DNA from: Gracilimonas sediminicola
GTDB lineage: Bacteria; Bacteroidota; Rhodothermia; Balneolales; Balneolaceae
Direction: 5' to 3'
Assembly: GCF_024320785.1 (NCBI RefSeq)
Contig: NZ_JANDBC010000001.1
Location: 1,556,001-1,620,000 of the forward strand
DNA: 64,000 nucleotides
Shown: positions 8,026-16,048 of the stretch, one piece after another
How positions within the stretch are numbered: the first letter of the stretch is position 1
Layout: every line of letters starts with the position of its first letter
Program-made: the position numbers and the translations under genes
The notes under the pieces: generated by a model
The model's database searches: none
Told to the model about the DNA's origin: nothing
What the model saw: the letters and a program-made list of their open reading frames with translations, nothing else

Positions 8026-9654
8026 ATGAAAGAATATTTAGTCGAGATTCTCAGCAAGTCGCTGGATCAATTTGAGCTGGAAGAACAACCGGAAATTCGT
8101 ATTGAGGAACCCAATCAACCCGAGCACGGGGATGCCTCCACAAATGTAGCGATGATGCTGGCCAAGCCTTTGAAGAATAATCCGCGGGCTATAGCTCAGC
8201 AGATTGTGGATGGTTTGGAATATAATGAGAAGAAAATCTCTGCCGTTGAAATAGCCGGTCCCGGTTTCATTAATTTCCGATTTGCCGAGGATTATTTGTT
8301 TGATGAACTGGGAGAAATTCTGGGCACCGGATCTGAATACGGGAAAACAGATGCCTACAAAGGGAAAAAGGTGCTGGTTGAATTTGTGAGTGCCAATCCG
8401 ACCGGCCCGTTAACGGTGGGTCATGGCCGAAATGCGGTATTAGGTGATACCGTTTCCCGGCTCCTGGAATGGACCGGCGCTGACGTAGAACGAGAATATT
8501 ATTTTAATGATGCCGGCCGTCAGATGCGTGTTTTGGGTGAAAGTGTTCAGGCCCGCTATTTGGAGCTGTTAGGCAAAAGTGACGAATTCCCGGAAGGCGG
8601 TTACGAAGGTGAATACATCCGGGACATCGCCCAGGCTTTGGTGGATGAGCACGGAGAGGACCTGATTGATGCTGAAGATGAAAAGCCGTTCAAAGAAAAA
8701 GCCGAAGAAGAAATTTTTGCGGACATCAGCAGAACGCTGGATCGAATGGGCATTAAAATGGATTCCTATTTCAATGAGCACAGCCTTTATGAAGACGGCA
8801 AAATTGAGGAAACTATTGAGAAGCTGCGAAAGCTTGAGTTAGCGTATGATAAAGACGGGGCCGTTTGGTTTAAAACCACCGAATTTGGTAAAGACAAAGA
8901 CACCGTTCTGGTAAAAAGTACCGGTGAGCCCACCTATCGCCTCCCGGACATTGCCTATCATGCGAATAAACTGGATCGTGGTTTCGACCTGTGTGTGGAT
9001 GTATTTGGGGCCGATCATATTGCTACCTATCCGGATGTGCTTTCGGGGATTAAATCTCTGGGCTACGATCCTGATAAAGTGGACGTGGTGGTTTACCAGT
9101 TTGTGACTATCGTTAAAGACGGAAAGCCATTCAAAATGAGTACCCGTAAAGCGAACTTTGTCACCCTCGACGAACTCATGGACGAGGTGGGAGCCGATGT
9201 AACCCGCTTCTTCTTCCTGATGCGTTCACCCAACACGCATCTTGAGTTTGATATCGCCCAGGCGAAAGAGGCCGGAGAGAAAAACCCGGTTTTTTATCTG
9301 CAATATGCACATGCCCGAATTTCCAGTATTCTCCGAAAAGCAGAAGATGAATATGATTTTTCAGGAAAAGTTGATCTAAGCCTGCTCAGCCATCCGGCGG
9401 AAATCACACTCATTAAAACCATGCTGAAGTTTCCTGAAATTGTTGCGACAGCGGCCAGGCTTAGGGAGCCTCATCATGTAATAACCTTCCTAAATCAACT
9501 GGCGTCCGATTTCACAAGCTTCTATCACGACTGCCGAATTCTGGGAGAAAATGAAGAACTGGCGCAGGCCCGAATGGAGCTGGCGAAGGCCGTAGCGCAG
9601 GTTCTAAGAAACGGGTTGGGTATTTTAGGTATCACCGCTCCGGAACAAATGTAA
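8026..9654 (+). CDS. argS: Arginyl-tRNA synthetase
   Basis: Class I synthetase charging tRNA-Arg. From the ATG at 8026 it is 542 residues, close to the usual 550. The N-terminal Add-1 domain begins MKEYLVEIL; SANPTGPLTVGHGRN (HGRN at residues 133-136) is the HIGH-type ATP motif; FKMSTRKANFVTLDEL is the KMSK-type loop; the C-terminal helical DALR anticodon domain holds FYLQYAHARISSILRKA. An open frame continues upstream to 7843 but those residues are unlike any ArgS and a promoter element lies between. The TonB-domain lipoprotein gene follows 4 nt after the stop, so they may be cotranscribed without a functional link. Confidence 0.96.
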   Translation: MKEYLVEILSKSLDQFELEEQPEIRIEEPNQPEHGDASTNVAMMLAKPLKNNPRAIAQQIVDGLEYNEKKISAVEIAGPGFINFRFAEDYLFDELGEILGTGSEYGKTDAYKGKKVLVEFVSANPTGPLTVGHGRNAVLGDTVSRLLEWTGADVEREYYFNDAGRQMRVLGESVQARYLELLGKSDEFPEGGYEGEYIRDIAQALVDEHGEDLIDAEDEKPFKEKAEEEIFADISRTLDRMGIKMDSYFNEHSLYEDGKIEETIEKLRKLELAYDKDGAVWFKTTEFGKDKDTVLVKSTGEPTYRLPDIAYHANKLDRGFDLCVDVFGADHIATYPDVLSGIKSLGYDPDKVDVVVYQFVTIVKDGKPFKMSTRKANFVTLDELMDEVGADVTRFFFLMRSPNTHLEFDIAQAKEAGEKNPVFYLQYAHARISSILRKAEDEYDFSGKVDLSLLSHPAEITLIKTMLKFPEIVATAARLREPHHVITFLNQLASDFTSFYHDCRILGENEELAQARMELAKAVAQVLRNGLGILGITAPEQM

Positions 9655-9658
9655 GCAG

Positions 9659-10066
9659 ATGAGCAAAATTATAAATAAAAACGTAGGGTTAATCGCATGT
9701 CTTCTATTTGTAGCATCAGGCTGTGGGTACTTTGACTTTAGTGCAGACCCGCGCTTTTGCGATGAGGTGAATATAGTGGTGGAGGAAATGCCACAATTGA
9801 TAGGCGGAATGTCTCAACTTCAGGAAAGTGTGGAGTATCCTGCTGAAGCAAAGGAAGCAGGAATTGAGGGTAGGGTCACTGTTCAGTTTGTGGTAAATAA
9901 ATTAGGACAGACGACAAGGGTTCAGGTAATCAGGGGAATTGGCGGCGGAGCAGATGAAGCAGCTGTCAGCGCTGTTGAAGAAGCTAAATTTGAGCCGGGC
10001 AAACAAAACGGTAAACCGGTGTGTGTTCAGTATGCTTTACCTATTAATTTTCGGTTAGAGAGTTAG
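9659..10066 (+). CDS. TonB C-terminal-domain lipoprotein
   Basis: A 135-residue protein with a lipobox ending VASGC (Cys22), so anchored in a membrane by lipid rather than by the N-terminal helix used by TonB. Residues about 45-133 match the TonB family C-terminal domain: MPQLIGGMSQLQESVEYP, then EAKEAGIEGRVTVQFVV, LGQTTRVQVIRGIGGGADEAAVSAV and FEPGKQNGKPV. The short length leaves no Pro-rich span, so it is unlikely to energise receptors across the periplasm. Stand-alone secreted TonB_C proteins are common in Bacteroidota and have no settled role. It starts 4 nt after argS. Confidence 0.85.
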   Translation: MSKIINKNVGLIACLLFVASGCGYFDFSADPRFCDEVNIVVEEMPQLIGGMSQLQESVEYPAEAKEAGIEGRVTVQFVVNKLGQTTRVQVIRGIGGGADEAAVSAVEEAKFEPGKQNGKPVCVQYALPINFRLES

Positions 10067-10124
10067 GCAGGAGTTAGTTCTCCGCTTGTGCGGTGTATTA
10101 CTACAAACGGTTTATGAAGGTAAT

Positions 10125-10143
10125 GTCCAAGCGGACGCTTGAA
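10125..10143. repeat. Palindromic 19-mer, GTCCAAGCGGACGCTTGAA
   Basis: A near-palindrome (CAAGCG-GA-CGCTTG) between a plus-strand and a minus-strand gene end. The same 19 bases occur as the reverse complement at 33966-33984, and a related core is in both arms of the large inverted repeat at 53231-53337, so it is a dispersed intergenic element. It may act as a transcript-end hairpin. Confidence 0.7.
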
Positions 10144-10165
10144 TCAGTTCGTGTTTAGATGATGA

Positions 10166-10972
10166 CTAAGAAGGGGTAAGTTTAGTAAAGCACACAATGC
10201 CTTTTACTAATTGCTCTTCTACGTTAAAGCCGGCTTGATTAAATAGCTTGTTACTTTCATCAACGGTCCAGAAGTGAATCCCCCCAATAGCTGCTGATTC
10301 TTGCAGCAGTCGGCCGTACCAGGCATCAGATTTAGTCAGGTGCATCATGAAGAAAACGCCATCGTCTTTAATAACGCGTTTGGCTTCATAAAGGACCTTC
10401 AACACTTCGGTAAGCTCATTAAGTGTTCCGCCCATCACAATGCCGTCAAATGTCTTAGAGAAAAAAGGCAGCTCCCGCCCATCGGCTCTTAAAAAATACA
10501 TGTCGGTTTCATCGGCTTCTGCTTTTAGTCGGGCTTCTTCCAGCATCTGGTACGAAAAATCGAGAGCTACAATATTGGCTTTTTTCTGAGCGGCTTTAAG
10601 TGCGCGACCGTAAAGCGCCGTCGAGCATCCAAGGTCTAAATAAAAGCCATCTTCTTCGGGAGCAGTCCAGTCGATGAGAAGCTCATGCTCTTTTTCAATG
10701 GGGAACTCTTCACCGGATAAAAGAGAGAGAGAGCGCTTGCGCCAGATATCCTCATAAATAGCAGCGGTCAGCTTCCAGTGATTTGTGCTTTGGGCGATGG
10801 AAGTGAATTCGGGTTCTTTCCCGAGCAAATCTATAATGTTGTTTTTAACCTGATACTCATCCCCCTCTTTGGACCCTACGGTACCATTAAATGGAGTAGA
10901 AAGGATGGAAACTTCATCAGGGATGGAAATCCCTGCTCGTTCGTCTATTGGGGAGCGTAATTCAAGTGTCAT
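10166..10972 (-). CDS. Class I SAM-dependent methyltransferase
   Basis: About 268 residues from the ATG at 10972 (a TTG three codons above is possible). The SAM site is FYLDLGCSTALYGRALKAA near residue 115, followed by IVALDFSYQMLEEAR and the acidic YFLRADGRELPF and FDGIVMGGTLNEL motifs of the Methyltransf_11 group. The first 45 residues resemble the Trm112/YcaR-like zinc domain found before some methyltransferases (YQVKNNIIDLL aligns with the usual end of that domain), but the zinc cysteines are gone (LSTPFNGTVG). The target is unknown; membrane quinone or lipid methylation is common in this group. It is separated from the SAM hydrolase gene above by a perfect 16-bp inverted repeat. Confidence 0.8.
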   Translation of the reverse strand: MTLELRSPIDERAGISIPDEVSILSTPFNGTVGSKEGDEYQVKNNIIDLLGKEPEFTSIAQSTNHWKLTAAIYEDIWRKRSLSLLSGEEFPIEKEHELLIDWTAPEEDGFYLDLGCSTALYGRALKAAQKKANIVALDFSYQMLEEARLKAEADETDMYFLRADGRELPFFSKTFDGIVMGGTLNELTEVLKVLYEAKRVIKDDGVFFMMHLTKSDAWYGRLLQESAAIGGIHFWTVDESNKLFNQAGFNVEEQLVKGIVCFTKLTPS

Positions 10973-11044
10973 AAAAACCAATCATTTTTTTGTGATGAAT
11001 ACGCTTAATTACCGCTCGTGTTACAGGTTCTTTCTATGTCTTAG

Positions 11045-11109
11045 TAACTTTTCCAAAGTTCCTAAGGGACGATAGGTGGCGTTGCTCCCTGTTAACTTTG
11101 GAAAAGTTA
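11045..11109. repeat. Long inverted repeat with perfect 16-bp arms
   Basis: TAACTTTTCCAAAGTT at 11045-11060 is exactly inverted at 11094-11109, with a 33-nt loop that can pair partly (CCTAAGGGA against TCCCTG). It lies between the SAM hydrolase stop and the methyltransferase start, both minus strand. It is probably a transcript-end or processing hairpin; no T-tract follows on the minus strand, so a classic intrinsic terminator is not supported. Confidence 0.8.
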
Positions 11110-11128
11110 ATTAGGGTTCCACTACCGA

Positions 11129-11920
11129 CTACTTCTGCAGCACGATTGAGATTTGCGCACCTTTGTCAACACTTAACATCTGTCCGGCATTTCCTTTGTT
11201 GATACCAATTTCGAGCATCCCCGAACTGCCTATAAATGCTGCAGGCTCTCCTTCTTCCACATCCCCAAAGGTAGAGACGATCTTTTTGAGCATGGTATTA
11301 CCCACATAAATTTTGACGTCTTTCTTTTTAATGTGTTCTTCAAAAAGTTGCTCAGAGATATTGGTAATCAGGTTGCCAAAACGGTCAATGTGAACAACCC
11401 AGCCCTGAAGGCCATCCTTATCAGCGATGGGAACGGCCCAATGATAAGTAACCAGCTCTTCGATCGGCTCTCCTATTTCGTCAAAGGAAACGCCGTTGCT
11501 GAGGTGAGCAGTAACCGGGGCAAAAACATCCCGTCCATGAAAGGTTTTGGATAAGCCTTCCTGCCGCCAATAATCTTTGTTGTTAATCTTTACGGCTTCG
11601 TATTCAAATTCATCAAAGAAAAGAGAAAAGATGCCGTTATCGGGTCCCACAAAATATTGATCACCTACTTTTAATGCGATGGGATGGCGGGGAGTGCCTA
11701 CACCGGGATCTACAACAACAAGGTGAACTGTGCCGGGCGGGAAAAGAAAAGCTGCATTGCGTACCACCCATGCTCCGGCCATTATATCCTGCGGGGGGAT
11801 GTCATGAGAGATGTCGATGAGGCGAGCATTGGGAGCAATTCCAAGGATGACCGCCTTCATAGCGCCCACATAATGGTCTTGCAGACCAAAATCAGATGTG
11901 AGGGTAATTATTTGACTCAT
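11129..11920 (-). CDS. SAM hydrolase (SAM hydroxide adenosyltransferase, DUF62 family)
   Basis: A 263-residue member of the family that includes fluorinase, chlorinase and the common SAM hydroxide adenosyltransferase, which hydrolyses S-adenosylmethionine to adenosine and methionine. Family motifs are plain: TSDFGLQDHYVGAMKAVI at the N-terminus, ISHDIPPQDIMAGAW, VVDPGVGTPRHPIAL, GPDNGIFSLFF and HIDRFGNLITNI. No halogenase-specific insertion is apparent, so hydrolase is the conservative call. Its ATG overlaps the dnaN stop by one nucleotide (TGATG), so it is translationally coupled to the sliding clamp gene, an association without an obvious reason. Confidence 0.9.
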   Translation of the reverse strand: MSQIITLTSDFGLQDHYVGAMKAVILGIAPNARLIDISHDIPPQDIMAGAWVVRNAAFLFPPGTVHLVVVDPGVGTPRHPIALKVGDQYFVGPDNGIFSLFFDEFEYEAVKINNKDYWRQEGLSKTFHGRDVFAPVTAHLSNGVSFDEIGEPIEELVTYHWAVPIADKDGLQGWVVHIDRFGNLITNISEQLFEEHIKKKDVKIYVGNTMLKKIVSTFGDVEEGEPAAFIGSSGMLEIGINKGNAGQMLSVDKGAQISIVLQK

Positions 11921-13035
11921 CAGGCATAGCTGTTGAGCATCACCGGCATAACCAGCATTAGAATATCTTCGTTTTCATTCTCTTCCGAAGGCTTCACAAT
12001 ACCGGCGCGATTAGGTGAAGAAAATTCAAAAGTTACTTCTTCATCATCGATGTTGCTGAGTACATCACCCAGGTATTTTGCATTAAAGCCGATTTCCATC
12101 TCCTCGTTGGAATACTCGCATTCGATGGTTTCTTTCGCCTCGCTGCTCATATCAAGGTCTTCGGCGCGAATGGTGAGTTTGTCGGAGCCCAGCTGTAACC
12201 GGATCTGTCGGGTAGTAGTGCTCGAGAAGATGGCCACCCGTTTTACGGTAGAAAGCATCTGCTCTTTACTGATGGTCAGGAACTTGTCGTTATCGCGCGG
12301 GATAACGGAATCATAATTCGGATACTGCTCATTAATCAGTCGGGTAATAACGATGGTGCCGCCACTTTTAAATCGCGCATGATCTTCGGTTACGGTCAGG
12401 TCGCACTCATCACCGTCAATGGTTTTCTGTATGAGGCTCAACGCTTTATCAGGAACAATGAAATTCACGTCATTGTCGGCTGTAATCTCTTTGTTGGTGT
12501 ATTTAACCAGACGGTGCCCGTCGGTAGCTACAAATTTGCTTTCATCGGTTCCAATCTGGAAATATACACCCATCATGGCCGGGCGAAGGTCGTCACTGGA
12601 AACGGCAAATAATGTTTTATGAATGGCATTATTCATCAGCTCCGTTGTAGTATTGATGCTGGTTCCCTCATCAAGGTTGGGCACTTCCGGGAACTCATCA
12701 GCATCATCACCTACCAGCTTATAGGTACCTTTATCGGTGCGGAAGTTGATGTTTTTGCGGTCGTCCACATCAAAGAAAACCGGGATGTTGGGCAGCTGAC
12801 GTAAGGTTTCGAGCAACCTGCGTGCCGGTATGGCAACCGCTCCGTCTTCTTCTATATCTGCATCGATGTACTCGATGATTGAAATCTCGAGATCGGTAGC
12901 GGTGAGTTTGAGTTTTCCATCTTCGCTTTCAAAAAGGATGGTTTCCAAAATAGGAAGCGTAGCTTTTGAAGGCACGGCTCCAATCACGGCCGAAAGCCCT
13001 TTATTGAGTTCGTTGCTCGATACAGAAAATTTCAT
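11920..13035 (-). CDS. dnaN: DNA polymerase III sliding clamp (beta subunit)
   Basis: The ring clamp that tethers the replicative polymerase. From the ATG at 13035 the protein is 371 residues, the normal size, and starts MKFSVSSNELNKGLSAVIG. Three repeated clamp folds follow, with GKLKLTATDLEISI in domain 1, LRPAMMGVYFQ and VATDGHRLV in domain 2, and IGFNAKYLGDVL plus the C-terminal ILMLVMPVML in domain 3, the hydrophobic pocket for clamp-binding peptides. The frame is open to 13077 but residues before MKFSV are unlike any clamp. dnaA and recF are not adjacent here, so dnaN is away from the classic origin cluster. It is divergent from the PorV-like gene. Confidence 0.97.
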   Translation of the reverse strand: MKFSVSSNELNKGLSAVIGAVPSKATLPILETILFESEDGKLKLTATDLEISIIEYIDADIEEDGAVAIPARRLLETLRQLPNIPVFFDVDDRKNINFRTDKGTYKLVGDDADEFPEVPNLDEGTSINTTTELMNNAIHKTLFAVSSDDLRPAMMGVYFQIGTDESKFVATDGHRLVKYTNKEITADNDVNFIVPDKALSLIQKTIDGDECDLTVTEDHARFKSGGTIVITRLINEQYPNYDSVIPRDNDKFLTISKEQMLSTVKRVAIFSSTTTRQIRLQLGSDKLTIRAEDLDMSSEAKETIECEYSNEEMEIGFNAKYLGDVLSNIDDEEVTFEFSSPNRAGIVKPSEENENEDILMLVMPVMLNSYA

Positions 13036-13223
13036 AAATGCATTATTTAAATGGGTTAAAAGGCAATTTTCAACCAACAGTTGCCCTTTCAGTGGAGTGT
13101 GCTTATACTAAGAAATACTGGCTCTCTCTGCAACCGCAGAAAGCGCAATTTTCATCCCAAATAAGTCACAGAATATATCGTTTAAAGCGCTACAGTAACT
13201 CTTAATATATCGCTGTTTTTTTG

Positions 13224-14297
13224 ATGAACCGATCCTTCCCCGCGCTTTTACTTTTTGTGATGATTCCTGTCCTCACCTTTTCTCAAGCTACACAGGCGAA
13301 GTATGGAAATGATTTCCTTACAACAGGAAGCGGAGCCCGTGCGCTTGGAATGGGGAGTGCTCATGCAGCCCTAACCGGCGATGTGACTTCGGCTTACTGG
13401 AATGTGGCGGGACTTGCAGAGGTTGAAACCCCACAAATCATGTATATGCATTCCGAGCGATTTAGCGGCATTGTGGGCTATGACTATGGAGCAGCCGCTC
13501 TTCCCCTGAAGTCAAACAACGGGGTGGTTTCAATCAGTTTTTTCCGTCAGGGAGTTGATAACATTGCCAACACGTTGAATGCCTGGGACCGTGAACGGGA
13601 TCAGCCCAAGCAGGATGTGGAATCTTATATTACCAGGTTCAGCACGGCCGATATGGCACTTCTTTTTTCGTATGCTACACAGAAAAGTGAGAAGTTGTCT
13701 TATGGTGCTTCTGCTAAAATCATTCGCCAGAAACTGGGGCCTTTTGCTGAAGCATGGGGATATAGCCTGGACATTGGTGTAAAGTACCAGGCCGATTTCG
13801 CCAGTTTTGGGGTCACGGTTCATGACATTACCACCATGCAGAAGATGTGGGATGTAAACGAGTCAGCCTTTGGTGATTACGAAGCTCAATTCGACAGTCT
13901 GGGAGCCTCGCTTCCAACCGGACAAAACGAGTTTGTGCTTCCGTCTGTGAAATTGGGTGTAGCAAAATTATTCCCGATTGGAGGCGACTTTTTGGTTTCA
14001 GCAGCTGCAGATGTGGACCTGCTTTTTGAAAACCGGCAGGCTTATTACATCAACCTGGGCAGAATGAGTGTTGAACCACATTTAGGTAGTGAAATTTCAT
14101 ATAAAGATGTGATTGCCTTACGTGCGGGCGTTACCGATTTCATTACTGATCCGGTTTCAGGTTTTTCCGTTTCTCCTACTCTCGGACTTGGCCTTAAGCT
14201 TTCCTCCTTTGTGCTTGACTACGGCTTTACCAGTTTCGCCGGCGCTTCCAGTGATTTAGGCTTCACCCATCGCATTTCTCTCCGCTTTGATATTTAA
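13224..14297 (+). CDS. PorV/PorQ-family outer-membrane protein
   Basis: A 357-residue outer-membrane barrel. A signal peptide (to about FSQ, residue 22) precedes the family signature AKYGNDFLTTGSGARALGMGSAHAALTGDVTSAYWNVAGL, which is the N-terminal motif of FadL-like PorV/PorQ (UPF0164) proteins. The C-terminus ends GFTHRISLRFDI, alternating and aromatic as in barrels. PorV is the outer-membrane shuttle of the type IX secretion system; PorQ-type paralogues are widespread without T9SS, and no other por gene is nearby, so a T9SS role is not established. I start at ATG 13224 in preference to the TTG one codon before. Next comes a long hairpin, then miaA. Confidence 0.85.
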   Translation: MNRSFPALLLFVMIPVLTFSQATQAKYGNDFLTTGSGARALGMGSAHAALTGDVTSAYWNVAGLAEVETPQIMYMHSERFSGIVGYDYGAAALPLKSNNGVVSISFFRQGVDNIANTLNAWDRERDQPKQDVESYITRFSTADMALLFSYATQKSEKLSYGASAKIIRQKLGPFAEAWGYSLDIGVKYQADFASFGVTVHDITTMQKMWDVNESAFGDYEAQFDSLGASLPTGQNEFVLPSVKLGVAKLFPIGGDFLVSAAADVDLLFENRQAYYINLGRMSVEPHLGSEISYKDVIALRAGVTDFITDPVSGFSVSPTLGLGLKLSSFVLDYGFTSFAGASSDLGFTHRISLRFDI

Positions 14298-14298
14298 T

Positions 14299-14375
14299 GT
14301 GTTTAAGTGTTAGAGTGTGAACGTGTTACAGTGTTATGATTATATTGTAACGCAAACTCACGAACACTTAAACAC
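14299..14375. repeat. Long hairpin between the PorV-like gene and miaA
   Basis: GTGTTTAAGTGTT (14299-14311) is exactly inverted as AACACTTAAACAC (14363-14375), and the 51 nt between can pair imperfectly as well. It begins right after the stop of the PorV-like gene and ends 8 nt before the TTG start of miaA. Its text resembles the hairpin at 35492-35555 (GTGTTATAGTGTT). Likely a transcript-end structure, but its position could also affect miaA translation. Confidence 0.8.
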
Positions 14376-14383
14376 GGTATTTC

Positions 14384-15298
14384 TTGCGAATCATACTTTT
14401 AGGTCCAACAGCGGCCGGAAAAACCGAACTTTCTCTACAACTTGCTGAGAAGCTTAACACATCTATTATCTCGGCAGATTCCCGCCAATGCTTTAAGCAT
14501 ATAAATATTGGAACCGCAAAGCCTTCACCGGAAGAATTAGATAGGACTCAGCATTATAACATCTCCCTGCTGGGCTTGGATGAAGAAGACTCGGCCATGG
14601 ACTTTCAAAAGCGGGCTGAGCAATGGGAAAAAGAAATTCTGCAGAAATCGGAGCACGTGATTTATGCCGGAGGTAGTACCCTCCACCTCCAAAGCCTGAT
14701 CCAACCTTTCAACGAGATGCCGGAATCGAATGAGGAAAATATAGAGGAGCTGGAAAGCCGGATAGAGAGGGAAGGACTTGAATCACTTTATGGGATGCTA
14801 AAGGAAGTGGATCCTGAATACGCTAAAAAAATGGACGGAATGAACCGGCAACGCATTATCCGTGCGCTGGATGTGTGGATGAAAACCGGTAAGCCTTTCA
14901 GCAGTTTTCATAGCAACGATGAAATTTATCCCGATGAAGACACCTTGGTTTTTGGTTTGAAGTGGCCCCGGCAAAAACTCTACGATCGCATCAATCAACG
15001 GGTTGATCAAATGATAGAGCAAGGCCTGGTGGACGAAGTAAAATCAATTTTGGCATCGGGACATTCAAAGGAGCTACAATCGCTGAATACGGTGGGTTAT
15101 AAAGAGATCATCAAGTATTTGGAGGGAGAGTGGACACTGGAAAAAGCAGTGGAGAAAATTAAAACAAGCACCCGACGATACGCAAAACGACAGATTACCT
15201 GGTTTAAGCGGTGGGAATTTATTGAATGGCTGGATGCGGAGGAGCTTTCTGTGGATGAGATGAAAGAAAGAATTGTGTTGAAAGTTGCACAGGGCTAA
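14384..15298 (+). CDS. miaA: tRNA dimethylallyltransferase MiaA
   Basis: Adds a dimethylallyl group to N6 of A37 in tRNAs that read codons starting with U. The 304-residue protein opens directly into the P-loop, MRIILLGPTAAGKTELS, then ADSRQCFKHINIGTAKP (substrate site), YAGGSTLHLQSLI, RQRIIRALDVWMKTGKPFS and ending with TRRYAKRQITWFKRW, all family motifs. The start codon is TTG; no ATG or GTG gives the right N-terminus, since the preceding bases form the right arm of a stem-loop that ends 8 nt before the TTG. That rare start and hairpin suggest weak or regulated translation. Confidence 0.95.
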   Translation: MRIILLGPTAAGKTELSLQLAEKLNTSIISADSRQCFKHINIGTAKPSPEELDRTQHYNISLLGLDEEDSAMDFQKRAEQWEKEILQKSEHVIYAGGSTLHLQSLIQPFNEMPESNEENIEELESRIEREGLESLYGMLKEVDPEYAKKMDGMNRQRIIRALDVWMKTGKPFSSFHSNDEIYPDEDTLVFGLKWPRQKLYDRINQRVDQMIEQGLVDEVKSILASGHSKELQSLNTVGYKEIIKYLEGEWTLEKAVEKIKTSTRRYAKRQITWFKRWEFIEWLDAEELSVDEMKERIVLKVAQG

Positions 15299-15465
15299 AG
15301 TCCATGCTTGTAAACTGGAAGATATTCAACCAAGGCAGGGTATCTCTTCAAGTACACAAGCAAGCCATTTATGGCTGTGAACAAATGGGAGTCAATTCTT
15401 AATCCAGGTTAGCAGCTAAGTTGCAGAAAGGTTAACTTTGGCACTCACTTAAACGAAGCCCAACT
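15299..15465 (+). other. Leader region of the pur-lptB unit
   Basis: 167 nt between miaA and purS with no coding signal. The only element I can point to is the TAACTTTG promoter-like octamer near its 3' end. I see no riboswitch fold, in particular no purine aptamer pattern. Confidence 0.5.
15433..15440 (+). promoter_or_regulatory. Candidate -7 promoter element for purS
   Basis: TAACTTTG matches TAnnTTTG and ends 25 nt above the purS ATG. No clear -33 element at the expected distance, so this rests on one box. It is the natural start of the purS-clpS-purQ-lptB-rhodanese run. Confidence 0.4.
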
Positions 15466-15711
15466 ATGTACAAAGCGAAAGTAAATGTAACGCTCCGTCC
15501 ATCTATTTTGGACCCTAAAGGTAAAGCCGCTCATCATGCTCTGCAGAATCTTGGTTTAAATGAAGTTCAGCAAGTTCGTATTGGAAAATTTATTGAGCTT
15601 GATGTGGATGCAAAGGATGAATCTGCGGCTAAAGAAATTGTAGAGTCAGCCTGTGCGCAGCTGCTGGCTAATGAAGTAATGGAAGATTTCGAAATTACTA
15701 TCGAATCCTGA
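15466..15711 (+). CDS. purS: Phosphoribosylformylglycinamidine synthase subunit PurS
   Basis: An 81-residue subunit of the three-part FGAM synthase (PurSQL) of purine biosynthesis. Sequence YKAKVNVTLRPSILDPKGKAAHHALQNLGL and VRIGKFIELDV are nearly diagnostic; PurS bridges PurQ and PurL. The presence of separate purS and purQ shows this organism uses the small-type PurL, which is not in the window. It is followed 3 nt later by a clpS-like gene and then purQ, so purS and purQ are split by an unrelated adaptor gene. Confidence 0.95.
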   Translation: MYKAKVNVTLRPSILDPKGKAAHHALQNLGLNEVQQVRIGKFIELDVDAKDESAAKEIVESACAQLLANEVMEDFEITIES

Positions 15712-15714
15712 TCC

Positions 15715-16044
15715 ATGTTTCTGCTTGCTCAACATATCGATGAACTCGTGTTGTCTGGGACCGAAGTAGAAGAAACCACAGAAACCAAAGAGAAAGAAGA
15801 AGTCAAAGATGCGGTGGATACGCCCTGGCGACTGATTCTATATGATGATGATATTCACACCTTTGATGAGGTCATTTCCCAGCTGATGAAAGCGACCGGA
15901 TGCAGTTTATCAGAAGCAGAAGATAAGACATGGAAAGTCCACAACGAAGGTAAAGCGCTGGTGCATGAAGGCGAATTTGAAGAGTGCCTTCGCATTGATG
16001 GCGTGTTAAAAGAAATTCAACTTGTTACCGAAATAAAAGGATAA
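15715..16044 (+). CDS. clpS: ClpS-like adaptor of the Clp protease
   Basis: A 109-residue protein: about 38 residues of Glu/Lys-rich disordered N-terminus and then a ClpS domain, PWRLILYDDDIHTFDEVISQL, HNEGKALVHEGEFEECLRIDGVL and QLVTEI. ClpS delivers N-degron substrates to ClpAP/ClpCP. DDD in LILYDDDIHT corresponds to the NDD motif of the canonical hydrophobic pocket with the first Asn replaced by Asp, and the helix VHNEGKA fits VHxxGxA. The N-terminal extension is what ClpA normally uses to be modulated. Its place between purS (3 nt) and purQ (4 nt) makes cotranscription almost certain. Confidence 0.88.
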   Translation: MFLLAQHIDELVLSGTEVEETTETKEKEEVKDAVDTPWRLILYDDDIHTFDEVISQLMKATGCSLSEAEDKTWKVHNEGKALVHEGEFEECLRIDGVLKEIQLVTEIKG

Positions 16045-16048
16045 AACA

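Noticed and set aside
13036-13077. Extension of dnaN by 14 residues
   Set aside because: MKFSVSSNEL at 13035 is the standard clamp start; upstream residues are not conserved.
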